A DNA stretch of 64,000 nucleotides, taken from assembly GCF_014203835.1 (NCBI RefSeq), contig NZ_JACHJW010000001.1:6956501-7020500 (forward strand), written 5' to 3'. Made by a program: the position numbers and the translations under genes. Shown in pieces: positions 25,602-34,037 of the stretch. Source of the DNA: Micromonospora polyrhachis (GTDB lineage: Bacteria > Actinomycetota > Actinomycetes > Mycobacteriales > Micromonosporaceae). The notes beneath the pieces were generated by a model. The model was not told where the DNA came from and did no database searches. It saw only the letters and a program-made list of their open reading frames with translations. Within the stretch, counting starts at the first letter, position 1. Every line of letters begins with the position of its first letter.

Positions 25602-26455
25602 GCCTTCTCCCCCGTTCCGGTCTGGGCGCCGGAGAGTGCCGTCGCCATCCGTATTCCTTCCGACCAGGCCACCGGCCCGACCTCGGTCAACCGCAGCGTC
25701 GGCCCGTCCACGACCGACCAGGAGAGGCTGCCCAGGGTCGCCTCGGAGTCCCAGTAGTCCTCGTCGAACCACATAGCGGCCTCGACCGTGCGACCGGCCT
25801 CCCAGACCCGGCATCTGACCTGCGAGCCGGAGACCCGGAAGCCGAGCGCGGCGGCCCGGGCGGCCAGCCGGTTGGGGACCGTGGTGCCGTGGTAGTCGGT
25901 GATCGTGGTGTCCCGTTCCTTCACGTTGGCGGGTCGACCCCAGGTGCCCCGGTGCAGTTGCTCGACCCGCTGGGTGATGTCCAGTTCGTCGGCGAACTCA
26001 CGCAGGTCCGTCAGGTCGGGTAGGCGCACCGGATGGGGCAGCGTGGCGCTGGCCGGCGAGAGCCGGACGGTGTCCCCGTCGAGGTTGACCACGCGCAGGT
26101 CGCCGGTGTCGGTGACGTCCCGCAGGAAACCCGGCTCGGCCGGGTCGTCTCCGAGCACCACGAGGTCGCGCAGCGCGTCCTGCCAGGCGGGGTCTGGCCA
26201 GACCCGGGCCAGCAGCCCGGTCGGCACCGGCAGCGAGGAGACCACCCAGGCGTCGACCCGGGCCAGACATTCAGCGCTGTGCCGGTCCAGCCACTGGGCG
26301 AGCTGGCGCAACCGGTCGACCTCGGGGTCGTCCCGTAGCACCTTCGGCAGGGTCTTCAGTGGACGCCCGGTGGCCCGCAAGCCGACAGAGCGGGCCGTGA
26401 CCTTCCCGTCCACAAGGGAGATCTCGTACGAGTCTCCCACCGGTAGCCAGCCCAT
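25598..26455 (-). CDS. DUF4132-domain protein (YehI/MolR C-terminal-like)
   Basis: A 285-residue protein with the DUF4132 pattern: GRPLKTLPKVLRDDPEVDRL around residue 31-50, a 'W.DPAWQDAL' segment, a HPVRLPDLTDLREFADEL stretch, and RVEQLHRGTWG, resembling the HP...QPF.QL.R motif of the family. In enterobacteria the domain sits at the C-terminus of large WGR proteins such as YehI. Here it stands alone as the first gene of the operon. The ATG at 26455 has GGAGGG at suitable spacing and is preferred over a longer frame to 26584. Role unknown; possibly a structural partner of the next giant protein. Confidence 0.7.
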   Translation of the reverse strand: MGWLPVGDSYEISLVDGKVTARSVGLRATGRPLKTLPKVLRDDPEVDRLRQLAQWLDRHSAECLARVDAWVVSSLPVPTGLLARVWPDPAWQDALRDLVVLGDDPAEPGFLRDVTDTGDLRVVNLDGDTVRLSPASATLPHPVRLPDLTDLREFADELDITQRVEQLHRGTWGRPANVKERDTTITDYHGTTVPNRLAARAAALGFRVSGSQVRCRVWEAGRTVEAAMWFDEDYWDSEATLGSLSWSVVDGPTLRLTEVGPVAWSEGIRMATALSGAQTGTGEKA

Positions 26456-26965
26456 CAGGAACACCCTCCGCAGTGGCGAATTAGCCAGATTTCGTGAGGA
26501 ATCGCCTGCGATCGACGACGCACGGAACGCTAACAGTAGTGACCGACACGACAGGCACCCATCGGCGGGCGGCGGTGGGCGCATCGGCCCTGGGGGCCGG
26601 CGGGACGAGTGGGACGGGACCCGCGAGAGTCGCAGGTCCGGCCGGTCCGGGAAGCATCAGCACAGCCGAGACGAAACATCGACCAGTGACTCAGGTCACA
26701 TCAAAAGGGCCCACGGAGAGGCCGGCGACTCCCACAAGCCCGTTGCGACCGGCGATACCCAGCAGTGTGGTCGGTTGAGTGGAAGCTTCAGGGTGAACGC
26801 ACAGCTCCACCCTGGGCATCGCGGCGATGAGGGCCAGCACCTCGGGGTTCGTCGGCGCGGTGGTCACTGACACGGGTGCACGGGGTCCGGCGCCGTTCAC
26901 CCCACGGTACTATTTCTTATTAAAGAGCACTGCGAACAACTGCGGCGACGCACCTGGGAGTAGGA
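26456..26965. other. Divergent intergenic region, contains an adenosine-deaminase remnant
   Basis: 510 bp between the leftward DUF4132 gene and the rightward HxlR gene. Promoters for both must lie here. The AT-rich stretch near 26907-26930 (GTACTATTTCTTATTAAAG) supplies TANNNT boxes for HxlR, and short arms TCTT/AAGA could be an HxlR-type operator. The middle carries the remnant listed separately. Confidence 0.5.
26691..26900 (-). pseudogene. Remnant of an adenosine-deaminase-family N-terminus
   Basis: A 69-codon frame starting at a GTG (26900) reads through LALIAAMPRVELCVHPEAST and then QPTTLLGIAGRNGL before stopping. This lines up with the conserved opening of adenosine deaminases and relatives (PK(A/V)ELHVHLEGS..P.TLLELA.RNG). 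The metal ligand His-x-His is broken to Cys-x-His, and about 270 downstream codons expected for the family are absent. I read it as a decayed, truncated gene that once stood divergent to the HxlR regulator. A short functional ORF is possible but unlikely. Confidence 0.55.
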
Positions 26966-27679
26966 GTGAAAGAGCACCGAAACCGAAGGACGTACGACCA
27001 GCAGTGCGGGCTGGCCTTCGCGCTGGACATCGTGGGTGAGCGGTGGACTCTCCTGATCATCCGCGAGCTGCTGGTGCGGCCACGTCGCTATCGAGACCTG
27101 TTGGACGCGTTGCCTGGGATCGGGACGAACCTGCTCGCCGATCGACTCACCTTCCTGACCGAAGCCGGCATCATCTGCTCCCTCGACGCAGAGCGTCGTA
27201 CCGCGGGTTATGCCTTGACGATGCTGGGCGAGAGGCTGCGCGAGCCGGTACTGGCCATGGCGCGGTTCGGTCTGTCCGTGCTCGCCGAGCACCGGGGACA
27301 GCTACGGGGCTCGGTGAGGCGAGCCTCGTGGGCGGCGCTTGCCATCGAGGCGATGGTCGATCCCAACCGGTCCACGGTGGACGAGACCTACGAGTTCGAC
27401 GTGGCCGGCGAAGTGTTCCACATCCAGGTCGAGAACGGTCGGACACAGACCCGACCCGGGCCGGCTGCCGCCACCACACTGCGGATCGCGACCGACGAAC
27501 AGACGTTCTTCGACCTCGGCAGTGGCGCTCTCGATCCGGTCGAGGCACTGGTCAGCGGCGCGGTCACGGTGACCGGCCATCCGGCCGCCGTGCCTCGTTG
27601 TCTGTATCTGCTCGGTCTCGGCACCGGCCCGGCGGATCGTCCGGTGCCCACTGCGGTCGGTGTTGGACGAGTTCACTGA
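26966..27679 (+). CDS. HxlR-family winged-helix regulator with C-terminal SCP2-like domain
   Basis: A 237-residue regulator. Residues about 10-100 are an HxlR-type winged helix (CGLAFALDIVGERWTLLIIR, then PGIGTNLLADRLTFLTEAG). The C-terminal half (about 125-225) has the beta-rich pattern of an SCP2/sterol-carrier-like domain, a known fusion that may sense a hydrophobic ligand. The GTG at 26966 follows GGGAG at 5-nt spacing. It lies upstream of and in the same direction as fmdB-fmdA and is their likely regulator, though an adenosine-deaminase-like gene once stood on its other side. Confidence 0.87.
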   Translation: MKEHRNRRTYDQQCGLAFALDIVGERWTLLIIRELLVRPRRYRDLLDALPGIGTNLLADRLTFLTEAGIICSLDAERRTAGYALTMLGERLREPVLAMARFGLSVLAEHRGQLRGSVRRASWAALAIEAMVDPNRSTVDETYEFDVAGEVFHIQVENGRTQTRPGPAAATTLRIATDEQTFFDLGSGALDPVEALVSGAVTVTGHPAAVPRCLYLLGLGTGPADRPVPTAVGVGRVH

Positions 27680-27870
27680 TCAACACCCACTCCCAACTGC
27701 CTCCCTGGTCACAGTAATCACTACTTGCCGCGTTCCTCTGCGACGCAACTTGTCCACCTTCCATGCTTTCCTTGTCCGCCTGCCGGGGTTCGGTCAAGAG
27801 CCGGGCTACGACATCGGACCGTGCGCGAGCGACAGGCGCCACGACTTCCTATCTGGGGACGGGGGCGGAG

Positions 27871-28155
27871 ATGGCCAGATACGAATACCGATGCCCACAG
27901 GACGGCTGCTTCGAGGTCACCCTGCCGATCGGCTCGGCAGGTCCACAGCTCCGGTGCGTGGTCTGTGGGAACGCCGCGACCCGGATCTTCTCCACACCGA
28001 TGCTCGCCCGCACCCCCCAGTCCCTGGTCGGGGCGATCGACCACGCGCGGCGGAGCGCGGAGACACCCGAGGTGGTGACCCGGATTCCGTCCCGATCTCG
28101 GCCGGCGCGATGGCGGCCGGCACGTCCCGGCCACGCCCGACTACCTCGGCCCTGA
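27871..28155 (+). CDS. fmdB: FmdB-type zinc-ribbon protein
   Basis: A 94-residue protein with an N-terminal zinc ribbon. MARYEYRCPQDGCFEVTLPI opens with CPxxxC, and RCVVCGNAATRIFSTP completes the CxxC pair. The tail (residues 60-94) is Arg/Pro-rich. FmdB-like zinc ribbons accompany formamidase genes, as in Methylophilus, where FmdB is described as a regulator. The ATG at 27871 is immediately preceded by a G-rich Shine-Dalgarno. It ends 49 bp before the formamidase gene. Confidence 0.8.
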   Translation: MARYEYRCPQDGCFEVTLPIGSAGPQLRCVVCGNAATRIFSTPMLARTPQSLVGAIDHARRSAETPEVVTRIPSRSRPARWRPARPGHARLPRP

Positions 28156-28204
28156 CCAGCGCCGATGGCCAGGCCCTGGCGCGATCCAACTGGAGGAATC
28201 GCCG

Positions 28205-29455
28205 ATGCCCAAGCTTGTCTTCCCCTTGGATTCATCGAAGAAGTTCACCGACCAGGAAAAGGTCGGCCACAACAGATGGCATCCAGACATCCCGCCGGTG
28301 GCCAGTGTCAAGCCGGGTGACTCCTTCCGGGTGGACTGTCGGGAATGGTTCGACGGATTCATGCGCAACGACGACTCGGCCGAGGACATCCGGGACGCTC
28401 CGTTGTCGGTCGTACACGCGCTGAGCGGACCGTTCCGCATCGAGGGGGCTGAGCCGGGCGACCTGCTCATCGTCGACATCCTCGACATCGGCCCGATCCC
28501 CCAGGAGGACTCCGGCCCGTTGGCCGGCCAGGGATGGGGGTACACCGGCATCTTCGCCAAGAAGAACGGCGGCGGCTTCCTCACCGACCAGTTCCCGGAC
28601 GCCTACAAGGCGATCTGGGACTTCAGCGGCCAGACGGCGACCTCGCGTCACATTCCAGGGGTGAAGTTCACCGGGATGATGCACCCGGGTCTGGCCGGCA
28701 CCGCACCTTCGGCCGAGCTCCTGGCCCGGTGGCACGACCGGGAGGGCCGGCTGATCGCCACCGATCCGGACCGGGTGCCGCCGTTGGCGTTGCCGCCCGA
28801 ACCGAAGGACGCCATCCTGGGTTCCCTCACCGGGGCCGACTTCGACCGGGTGGCGGCCGAGGGGGCACGGACCGCGCCGCCCCGGGAGAACGGCGGCAAC
28901 CAGGACATCAAGAACTTCACCAAGGGGACCCGGGTCTTCTATCCCGTCTATGTTCCCGGCGCGAACTTCTCCATCGGCGACCTACACTTCTCCCAGGGCG
29001 ATGGGGAGATCACCTTCTGCGGCGCGATCGAGATGAGCGGCTTCGTCGACCTGCACGTGGACCTGATAAAGGGCGGCATGCAGACCTACGGCGTAGGCGA
29101 GAACACGATCTTCATGCCGGGTAACACGGCGCCGCAGTACTGTGAGTGGCTGGCGTTCTCCGGGCTCTCCGTCACACTCGACGGCGAGCAGCGCTATCTG
29201 GACTCGCAACTGGCCTACCAGCGGGCCATCCTGCACGCCATCGACTACCTGACCAAGTTCGGCTACAGCCCGGAGCAGGCCTATCTGCTGCTCGGTTCCG
29301 CCCCGATCGAGGGGCGGTTCTCCGGGGTGGTGGACATCCCCAACTCCTGCGCGACGGTCTACCTGCCGACCGCGATCTTCGATTTCGACGTACGGCCGTC
29401 GGCCGGCGGCCCGGTCCGGATCGATCCGGGCATCGGTGCCCCTCGGGCCGCCTAG
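28205..29455 (+). CDS. fmdA: Formamidase (acetamidase/formamidase family)
   Basis: A 416-residue cytoplasmic amidase of the FmdA_AmdA family, the usual length. Family landmarks: FTDQEKVGHNRWHPDIPPVA (residues 14-33), DGFMRNDDSAEDI, HALSGPF, the KFTGMMHPGLAG segment, QGDGEITFCGAIEMSG and GVGENTIFMPGN. The enzyme hydrolyses formamide (or short amides) to formate and ammonia, supplying nitrogen. A GGAGG at 8-nt spacing precedes the ATG. With FmdB and the HxlR regulator it makes a compact amide-utilisation unit. A hairpin at 29477-29517 ends it. Confidence 0.93.
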   Translation: MPKLVFPLDSSKKFTDQEKVGHNRWHPDIPPVASVKPGDSFRVDCREWFDGFMRNDDSAEDIRDAPLSVVHALSGPFRIEGAEPGDLLIVDILDIGPIPQEDSGPLAGQGWGYTGIFAKKNGGGFLTDQFPDAYKAIWDFSGQTATSRHIPGVKFTGMMHPGLAGTAPSAELLARWHDREGRLIATDPDRVPPLALPPEPKDAILGSLTGADFDRVAAEGARTAPPRENGGNQDIKNFTKGTRVFYPVYVPGANFSIGDLHFSQGDGEITFCGAIEMSGFVDLHVDLIKGGMQTYGVGENTIFMPGNTAPQYCEWLAFSGLSVTLDGEQRYLDSQLAYQRAILHAIDYLTKFGYSPEQAYLLLGSAPIEGRFSGVVDIPNSCATVYLPTAIFDFDVRPSAGGPVRIDPGIGAPRAA

Positions 29456-29476
29456 CCGGGGCGGGCTGCTCGGGGG

Positions 29477-29517
29477 GCGTCCCCTGGTAGCCCGCACCCG
29501 ATACCACCAGGGGACGC
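29477..29517. terminator. Bidirectional hairpin between fmdA and the M23 gene
   Basis: Perfect 12-bp arms GCGTCCCCTGGT (29477-29488) and ACCAGGGGACGC (29506-29517) around a 17-nt loop, lying between two convergent stops. Confidence 0.7.
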
Positions 29518-29575
29518 GACGCGACGGCGCCTGCCGAACACCGCCGCGTGCCGGTTCGCTGCCCGCGAGTTCTGA

Positions 29576-30511
29576 CTAGTAGGAGCAGCCGCTGGTCGGC
29601 AGGCTCGTCGCCGCCGGCGGAGTGACGTTGTCGTAGAGCGCCAGCAGGAAGTTCTGCGGGCAGCGACGTACGGTGCCGGTCCGGATGCCGAAGTGCAGGT
29701 GCGGGCCGGTGGAGTTTCCGGTGTTGCCGGTCGAGCCGATCCGCTGGCCTGCGGTGACGGTGGCACCGCTGGCGACCGACCAGGCGGAGAAGTGGCAGTA
29801 CGTGTAGATCGCGCCGTCCGTACCGGTGAGGTTGATCCCCTGACCGCAGGAGCTGTCGTTGATCCGGGTGACGGTGCCGGCTCGGACGGCGTACGCGGCG
29901 GTCCCGGTCGGCACCGGCAGGTCGATCGCCGGGTAGTCGTGGTGCGGGTCGTCGTACTCGCTGCGCGGCAGAGCCGTGCGCGGCAGGGGCATGGAGAACT
30001 CGGTCCCACCCGAGGACGAGGTGATCCGGACGGCGTCGGCGACGACGTATCCGGTGCCGGTGGTCCAGCGGCTGACCCCGACGACGTTGTAGTCTCCGGC
30101 GGCGAGCGGGAACACCCCGAGGCTCACCCAGCGACCACCGTTGGCCCGCTGGTTGACCCGTACGGTCTGGCTGCCACTGCTGGCGACGACGACGAACGGC
30201 GTCGAGTCGTTGTAGCCGGCGTCGGCCGGGTACCAGACCTCGACCTGGTAGTTGCCAGCGGCGGGAATGTCAGCCTTGTACCAGGCCGCATCGCTGGCCG
30301 AGGTGTCCGGGCTGGCGAACATGTAGTTGGCTCCGTAACGCTGGCTGGACCAGGCGGAGCTACCCCAGTTGCCGCTGGCAGTGAAGCGGCCGGCGGTGTC
30401 GTTGTCGACGATGGTCGTCGCCGCGCTGGCGGCCGTCGCTGGCGTCAGGATCGCGGCTGCCATCGCCACCGCTGTGGCCAGCACACACCCGCGCAGGTAT
30501 CTCTTCCTCAT
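29576..30511 (-). CDS. Secreted M23 peptidase with golvesin/Xly-type N-terminal domain
   Basis: A 311-residue secreted protein. Residues 1-30 are a signal peptide (MRKRYLRGCVLATAVAMAAA then ILTPATAASA). Residues about 32-165 are a beta-sandwich of the golvesin/Xly CBD-like type (VDNDTAGRFTASGNWGSS, YKADIPAAGNYQVEVWYP). The C-terminal part is an M23 metallopeptidase fold with an H-x-x-x-D (HDYPAID) and the HxH motif in GPHLHFG. M23 enzymes cleave peptidoglycan peptide bridges or other Gly-rich peptides. The ATG at 30511 is chosen over an upstream start at 30532 because it begins a clean signal peptide after GAAGAAGG. A palindrome at 30567-30584 may regulate it. Confidence 0.87.
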   Translation of the reverse strand: MRKRYLRGCVLATAVAMAAAILTPATAASAATTIVDNDTAGRFTASGNWGSSAWSSQRYGANYMFASPDTSASDAAWYKADIPAAGNYQVEVWYPADAGYNDSTPFVVVASSGSQTVRVNQRANGGRWVSLGVFPLAAGDYNVVGVSRWTTGTGYVVADAVRITSSSGGTEFSMPLPRTALPRSEYDDPHHDYPAIDLPVPTGTAAYAVRAGTVTRINDSSCGQGINLTGTDGAIYTYCHFSAWSVASGATVTAGQRIGSTGNTGNSTGPHLHFGIRTGTVRRCPQNFLLALYDNVTPPAATSLPTSGCSY

Positions 30512-30566
30512 GAGGCCTTCTTCCCACTCCACATGACCGGGCTGAAACTATCCAACCAAGGTCATC

Positions 30567-30584
30567 GAAGTTTGGAAAGACTTC
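30567..30584. promoter_or_regulatory. Imperfect 18-bp palindrome upstream of the M23 gene
   Basis: GAAGTTTGGAAAGACTTC has 7-bp arms with one mismatch around GGAA, 56 bp upstream of the M23 start and next to a GGATAGTTT -10-like stretch. It looks like a repressor operator; regulator unknown. Confidence 0.4.
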
Positions 30585-30651
30585 TACATTGACGTAGACG
30601 AGATTATCTCGATCGGACCAGCAACCCACGCTCCCGGATCACCGGCCCGGA

Positions 30652-32256
30652 TCATCCACGCGGCCGACCTCGTCGCCATCGAAACACACCGATGACAAGC
30701 AAGGCCAGGTAACCGGTGGCCCGAGCGAGGCGACCCGCGACACGAGTGGCCACGCCCGGACCGGTCGCCTCGGGCGGCGGCGACACCACGACGACCTGGT
30801 GTCCCGGGTAGGCCGTGCCAGCAGCGGTCACCGCCTCCTGCTGGGACAGGAAGCCCCGGTTGCCGGTCAGCCACCGTCGCGACGACGGCTCGCGGTAGCC
30901 CCATCGCCACACCCGGTCGGGGTCGGCCCACACCTCGATCCGTCCCTCGACCGGCCGTGGCGGTTGTGCTCGGCGTAGCGCGGACGCGGCGAGGTAGGCC
31001 ACCACCCCGGCCACCGGCGGGGCGACGAGCACCAGGATCCGCAGCACCGACACCACGTCCAGCAGCGACACCCGCAACAGCCGGGCCGCGACGTCGTCCG
31101 CCGCCGCGAAGACCAGCAGGGCATAGAAGACGAGTACGGCGACGCCGACCGCAAGTCGGACCGGGTGGTCCCGGGGCCGGTCCAGCAACTGGTGTACGGC
31201 GCGGTTCCGACCCCGCCGGCGGTCGAGGAACGGCCAGGCGTACAGGCCCGCGAAGGTGAGGCCGCCGAGCACGACGCCGGGCAGGAAGGGTGCCGGCACC
31301 AGGTAGCCGGCGATCCGGAACTCCACCGGTGGGAAGAGCCGCAGGGCACCGTCGCCCCAGGCGACGTACCAGTCGGGTTGGGCCGGTGCCGTCACCTGCG
31401 CCGGATCGAACGGACCGTAGATCCAGACCGGATTGATCTGCACCAGTCCACCGAGAGCGAAGAGCACCGCCAACACCCACGCCAGCAGGGCCAGGGTACG
31501 CAGCGTATAGCTCGGCCAGAACCGGGAACCGACGACGTTGTACTCGGTACGACCCGATCCGGCGAACTGACTGTGCTTCTGCCGGACCAGGATCGCCAGG
31601 TGTACGGAGATCAACGCGACCAGGACGGCCGGCACCACGAGCACATGGGTGATGAACATCCTCGGAATCATCTGCCCGGTCGGAAACTCGCCCCCGAAGG
31701 CGAGGAACGCCACCCAGGTGCCGACCACAGGGATCGACTCGACCACCGAGTAGATGATCCGCAGGCCGGTGCCGGAGAGCAGATCATCCGGTATCGAATA
31801 GCCGGTGAAACCGTTGAGCAGCGCCAACGCCAGCATCGTCACGCCGATCAGCCAGTTGATCTCCCTTGGCCGGCGGAACGCACCGGTGAAGAAGACCCGC
31901 AGCAGGTGCAGCACGATCGCGCCGACGAAGACCAGCGCCGCCCAGTGGTGGGTCTGCCGGATCAGCAGACCACTACGTACGTCGAAGCTCAACTCCACGG
32001 TGGAGGCGTACGCGGACGAGACCCGCGACCCCGACAACGGCTCGTACGCGCCGGAGTAGACCCGCTCCGCGGTGCTCGGCTCGAAGAAGAAGGTGAGATA
32101 GACGCCGGTCAGCACGAGTGCGACAAACGAGTAGAGCGCGACCTCGCCCAGCATGAACGACCAGTGGTCGGGGAACACCTTGACCAGTGCGCGCCGGGCC
32201 ACCGGGGCGACCCGCAGCCGGTCGTCCAATGCCCGTACCAACCGGCCGACGATCAT
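30652..32256 (-). CDS. qcrB: Cytochrome bc1 (menaquinol:cytochrome c reductase) cytochrome b subunit
   Basis: A 534-residue membrane protein of the actinobacterial QcrB type. Haem-ligand helices are visible in HHWAALVFVGAIVLHLLRVF (about residue 105) and HVLVVPAVLVALISVHLAIL, and the quinone-site helices follow. About eight transmembrane segments are followed by further helices and a C-terminal soluble tail. It oxidises menaquinol with the Rieske subunit and QcrC. The ATG overlaps the qcrA stop (ATGA), so qcrC-A-B form one translationally coupled set. It ends a leftward respiratory operon and is probably a second, specialised copy beside the housekeeping qcrCAB. Confidence 0.93.
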   Translation of the reverse strand: MIVGRLVRALDDRLRVAPVARRALVKVFPDHWSFMLGEVALYSFVALVLTGVYLTFFFEPSTAERVYSGAYEPLSGSRVSSAYASTVELSFDVRSGLLIRQTHHWAALVFVGAIVLHLLRVFFTGAFRRPREINWLIGVTMLALALLNGFTGYSIPDDLLSGTGLRIIYSVVESIPVVGTWVAFLAFGGEFPTGQMIPRMFITHVLVVPAVLVALISVHLAILVRQKHSQFAGSGRTEYNVVGSRFWPSYTLRTLALLAWVLAVLFALGGLVQINPVWIYGPFDPAQVTAPAQPDWYVAWGDGALRLFPPVEFRIAGYLVPAPFLPGVVLGGLTFAGLYAWPFLDRRRGRNRAVHQLLDRPRDHPVRLAVGVAVLVFYALLVFAAADDVAARLLRVSLLDVVSVLRILVLVAPPVAGVVAYLAASALRRAQPPRPVEGRIEVWADPDRVWRWGYREPSSRRWLTGNRGFLSQQEAVTAAGTAYPGHQVVVVSPPPEATGPGVATRVAGRLARATGYLALLVIGVFRWRRGRPRG

Positions 32257-33122
32257 TGCCGGCTCCAGAATCCGGCACCGGGCGGTGCGGTGAAGTCACC
32301 GGTCGCCCGCAGGAATCCGTCCGGCCCGACCTCGACCGGCAGGCCGGGCAGGGCCCGGGCCGCCGGGCCGGCGACCGGCCGAGCACCGGCGAGCAGGTCG
32401 AAGGCGGACTGGTGGCACGGACAGAGCATCCGCCCGGTGCCCTTGAGGTAGAGGGCCACCGGGCAACCGGCGTGGGTGCAGAGCAGTGAGTGGACCACCA
32501 GCCCGGCCAGGTCCCCGGCCGGCGGTCGCACGGCGTAGCGGGCCGGGTCGAGGCGTACGGCGAACGCCGGGCCGTCGCCGGATCGGGGATGTCCCTCGGG
32601 AAAGACCGGCAGGACAGAGTCGTCGGTCACGTCGTCGGGACGGACCGGCCTTCCCTCGGCGGTCACCAGTCGCACTCCGGCCGCCCACGGGCTGTCCCGC
32701 AGGGCCCGGTCCGGTCGCCGACTTCCCACCGGCAGCAACGAGCGCAGTGGGAAGAGCGCCGCCACGCCGAGCGCCCCCAACGCCAGCGCCAGTGCGCCGA
32801 GCAGGCCGCGTCGTCGGATCGGGCTGCCAGATCCGGTCAGGTCTGCCGCCGCGAGCCGCCGTTGCGCCGGTGGCGAGGCGAACGGCTCGTGCTCCTCGAC
32901 GTACCCGCCGGTGGGCAGTAGTTTCCGGGCCCAGATCGCCAACCCGACCGCGAGGCCGGCGAAGGCAACCGCGAGGGTTGCGCCGGCCAGTTGTGTCTGG
33001 CCACCGGTGACGTACCCGACCGCGAAACCGACCGCACCAAGTGCGCTGATGGCGAAGGCACCAGCGATCAGCCGCGACGTGGCCCGGTCGCGCCGATCGG
33101 CTTGCTGCTCGGGCCGGGTCAT
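32253..33122 (-). CDS. qcrA: Rieske iron-sulfur subunit of cytochrome bc1
   Basis: A 289-residue Rieske protein. Three N-terminal transmembrane segments (about residues 18-40, 45-65 and 105-130) are typical of actinobacterial QcrA. The [2Fe-2S] site is intact: CTHAGC and CPCHQSAFD, giving two Cys and two His ligands with a disulfide pair. It transfers electrons from menaquinol to the QcrC haems. ATGA overlaps couple it to qcrC upstream and qcrB downstream. Confidence 0.93.
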   Translation of the reverse strand: MTRPEQQADRRDRATSRLIAGAFAISALGAVGFAVGYVTGGQTQLAGATLAVAFAGLAVGLAIWARKLLPTGGYVEEHEPFASPPAQRRLAAADLTGSGSPIRRRGLLGALALALGALGVAALFPLRSLLPVGSRRPDRALRDSPWAAGVRLVTAEGRPVRPDDVTDDSVLPVFPEGHPRSGDGPAFAVRLDPARYAVRPPAGDLAGLVVHSLLCTHAGCPVALYLKGTGRMLCPCHQSAFDLLAGARPVAGPAARALPGLPVEVGPDGFLRATGDFTAPPGAGFWSRQ

Positions 33123-33994
33123 CGGTCCGCCCGAGTGCCGAGCCAGCGAACGGCCAGCACGATCAGCAGCAGTCCGACCACCCAGGCGACCAGCCCCTCA
33201 GTGGTCGGTCCAAGCCGGCCGAGCGCCGCACCGCCGCGATCCAACTGGTCCGACTGCAACACCCCCACGTACGCGGCCAGGGCGTCGACCTGCTGGTCGG
33301 TGAGTACCGTGCCGGGGAAGGCGGGCATGAGGCCCGGACCGACCCGCACCGCCTCAGCAACCTCGATCGCGGTCGACCGGTCCAGTGCCGGGGCGACCTG
33401 GTCGTTGGTGAGCGCGGTGCCGGCCCCGGTCGCCGAGTGGCAGGCCGCGCAGTTGGCCAGGAAGAGTTCCCGGCCGGTGCGGACGTCACCAGGCCCGACG
33501 CGCGGGATCGGCGGGCCGCCGCCACCGAAGCTGTCCACGTGCCGGACCAGCGCCTCGATGTCCGGTGCGGTGAAGACCGGGTCACGGTGTGGGGGTTGCG
33601 CTCGCACCCGGGTCAGCGGCATCCGGCCGGTACGCAGTTGGAAGTCGACCGACGCCGGTCCGACGCCGATCAGGGTCGGGCCGCGCTGGCTACCCTCACC
33701 ACCGGGTCCGTGACAGCTCGCACAGCTCTCCAGGTAGAGCTGGGTCCCCCGGTCCCGGGTTGGCCCGGCCGACGATTCGGACGGACCGCTGGTGCCCGTC
33801 TGAGTTGGCGTCGGCACACCGCCACCCGTCGGAGTTGGCGCGGCGGTGACCGGCGGCGGGCTGGGCTCCGGGGCGGGGGCGAGCAGCGCCGGCCCGATGA
33901 CCAGGGCCAGTACGGCGGTGGCCGCTCGTGCCCGGTACCGCTGGCGGCGGCCGGACGGCCGGCCGGTTTCTCCGGCTACGGTCACTGGTTCCAC
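33119..33994 (-). CDS. qcrC: Dihaem cytochrome c subunit of cytochrome bc1
   Basis: A 291-residue membrane-anchored dihaem cytochrome c. A basic N-terminus plus hydrophobic helix (about residues 20-45) and a Pro/Thr-rich spacer precede two c-type haem domains with CASCH (about residue 98) and CAACH. A C-terminal transmembrane helix, LVAWVVGLLLIVLAVRWL, anchors it. In actinobacteria it replaces a soluble cytochrome c by passing electrons directly to the oxidase. The GTG at 33994 sits almost on the GAGGGG; the in-frame GTG at 33985 is an equally good start. It is separated from the upstream cytochrome gene by 106 bp containing a 19-bp direct repeat. Confidence 0.9.
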   Translation of the reverse strand: MEPVTVAGETGRPSGRRQRYRARAATAVLALVIGPALLAPAPEPSPPPVTAAPTPTGGGVPTPTQTGTSGPSESSAGPTRDRGTQLYLESCASCHGPGGEGSQRGPTLIGVGPASVDFQLRTGRMPLTRVRAQPPHRDPVFTAPDIEALVRHVDSFGGGGPPIPRVGPGDVRTGRELFLANCAACHSATGAGTALTNDQVAPALDRSTAIEVAEAVRVGPGLMPAFPGTVLTDQQVDALAAYVGVLQSDQLDRGGAALGRLGPTTEGLVAWVVGLLLIVLAVRWLGTRADR

Positions 33995-34037
33995 TCCCCT
34001 CGTTGGTGTCCCGGGTCGCCCCGATCGGTTTTCCCTG

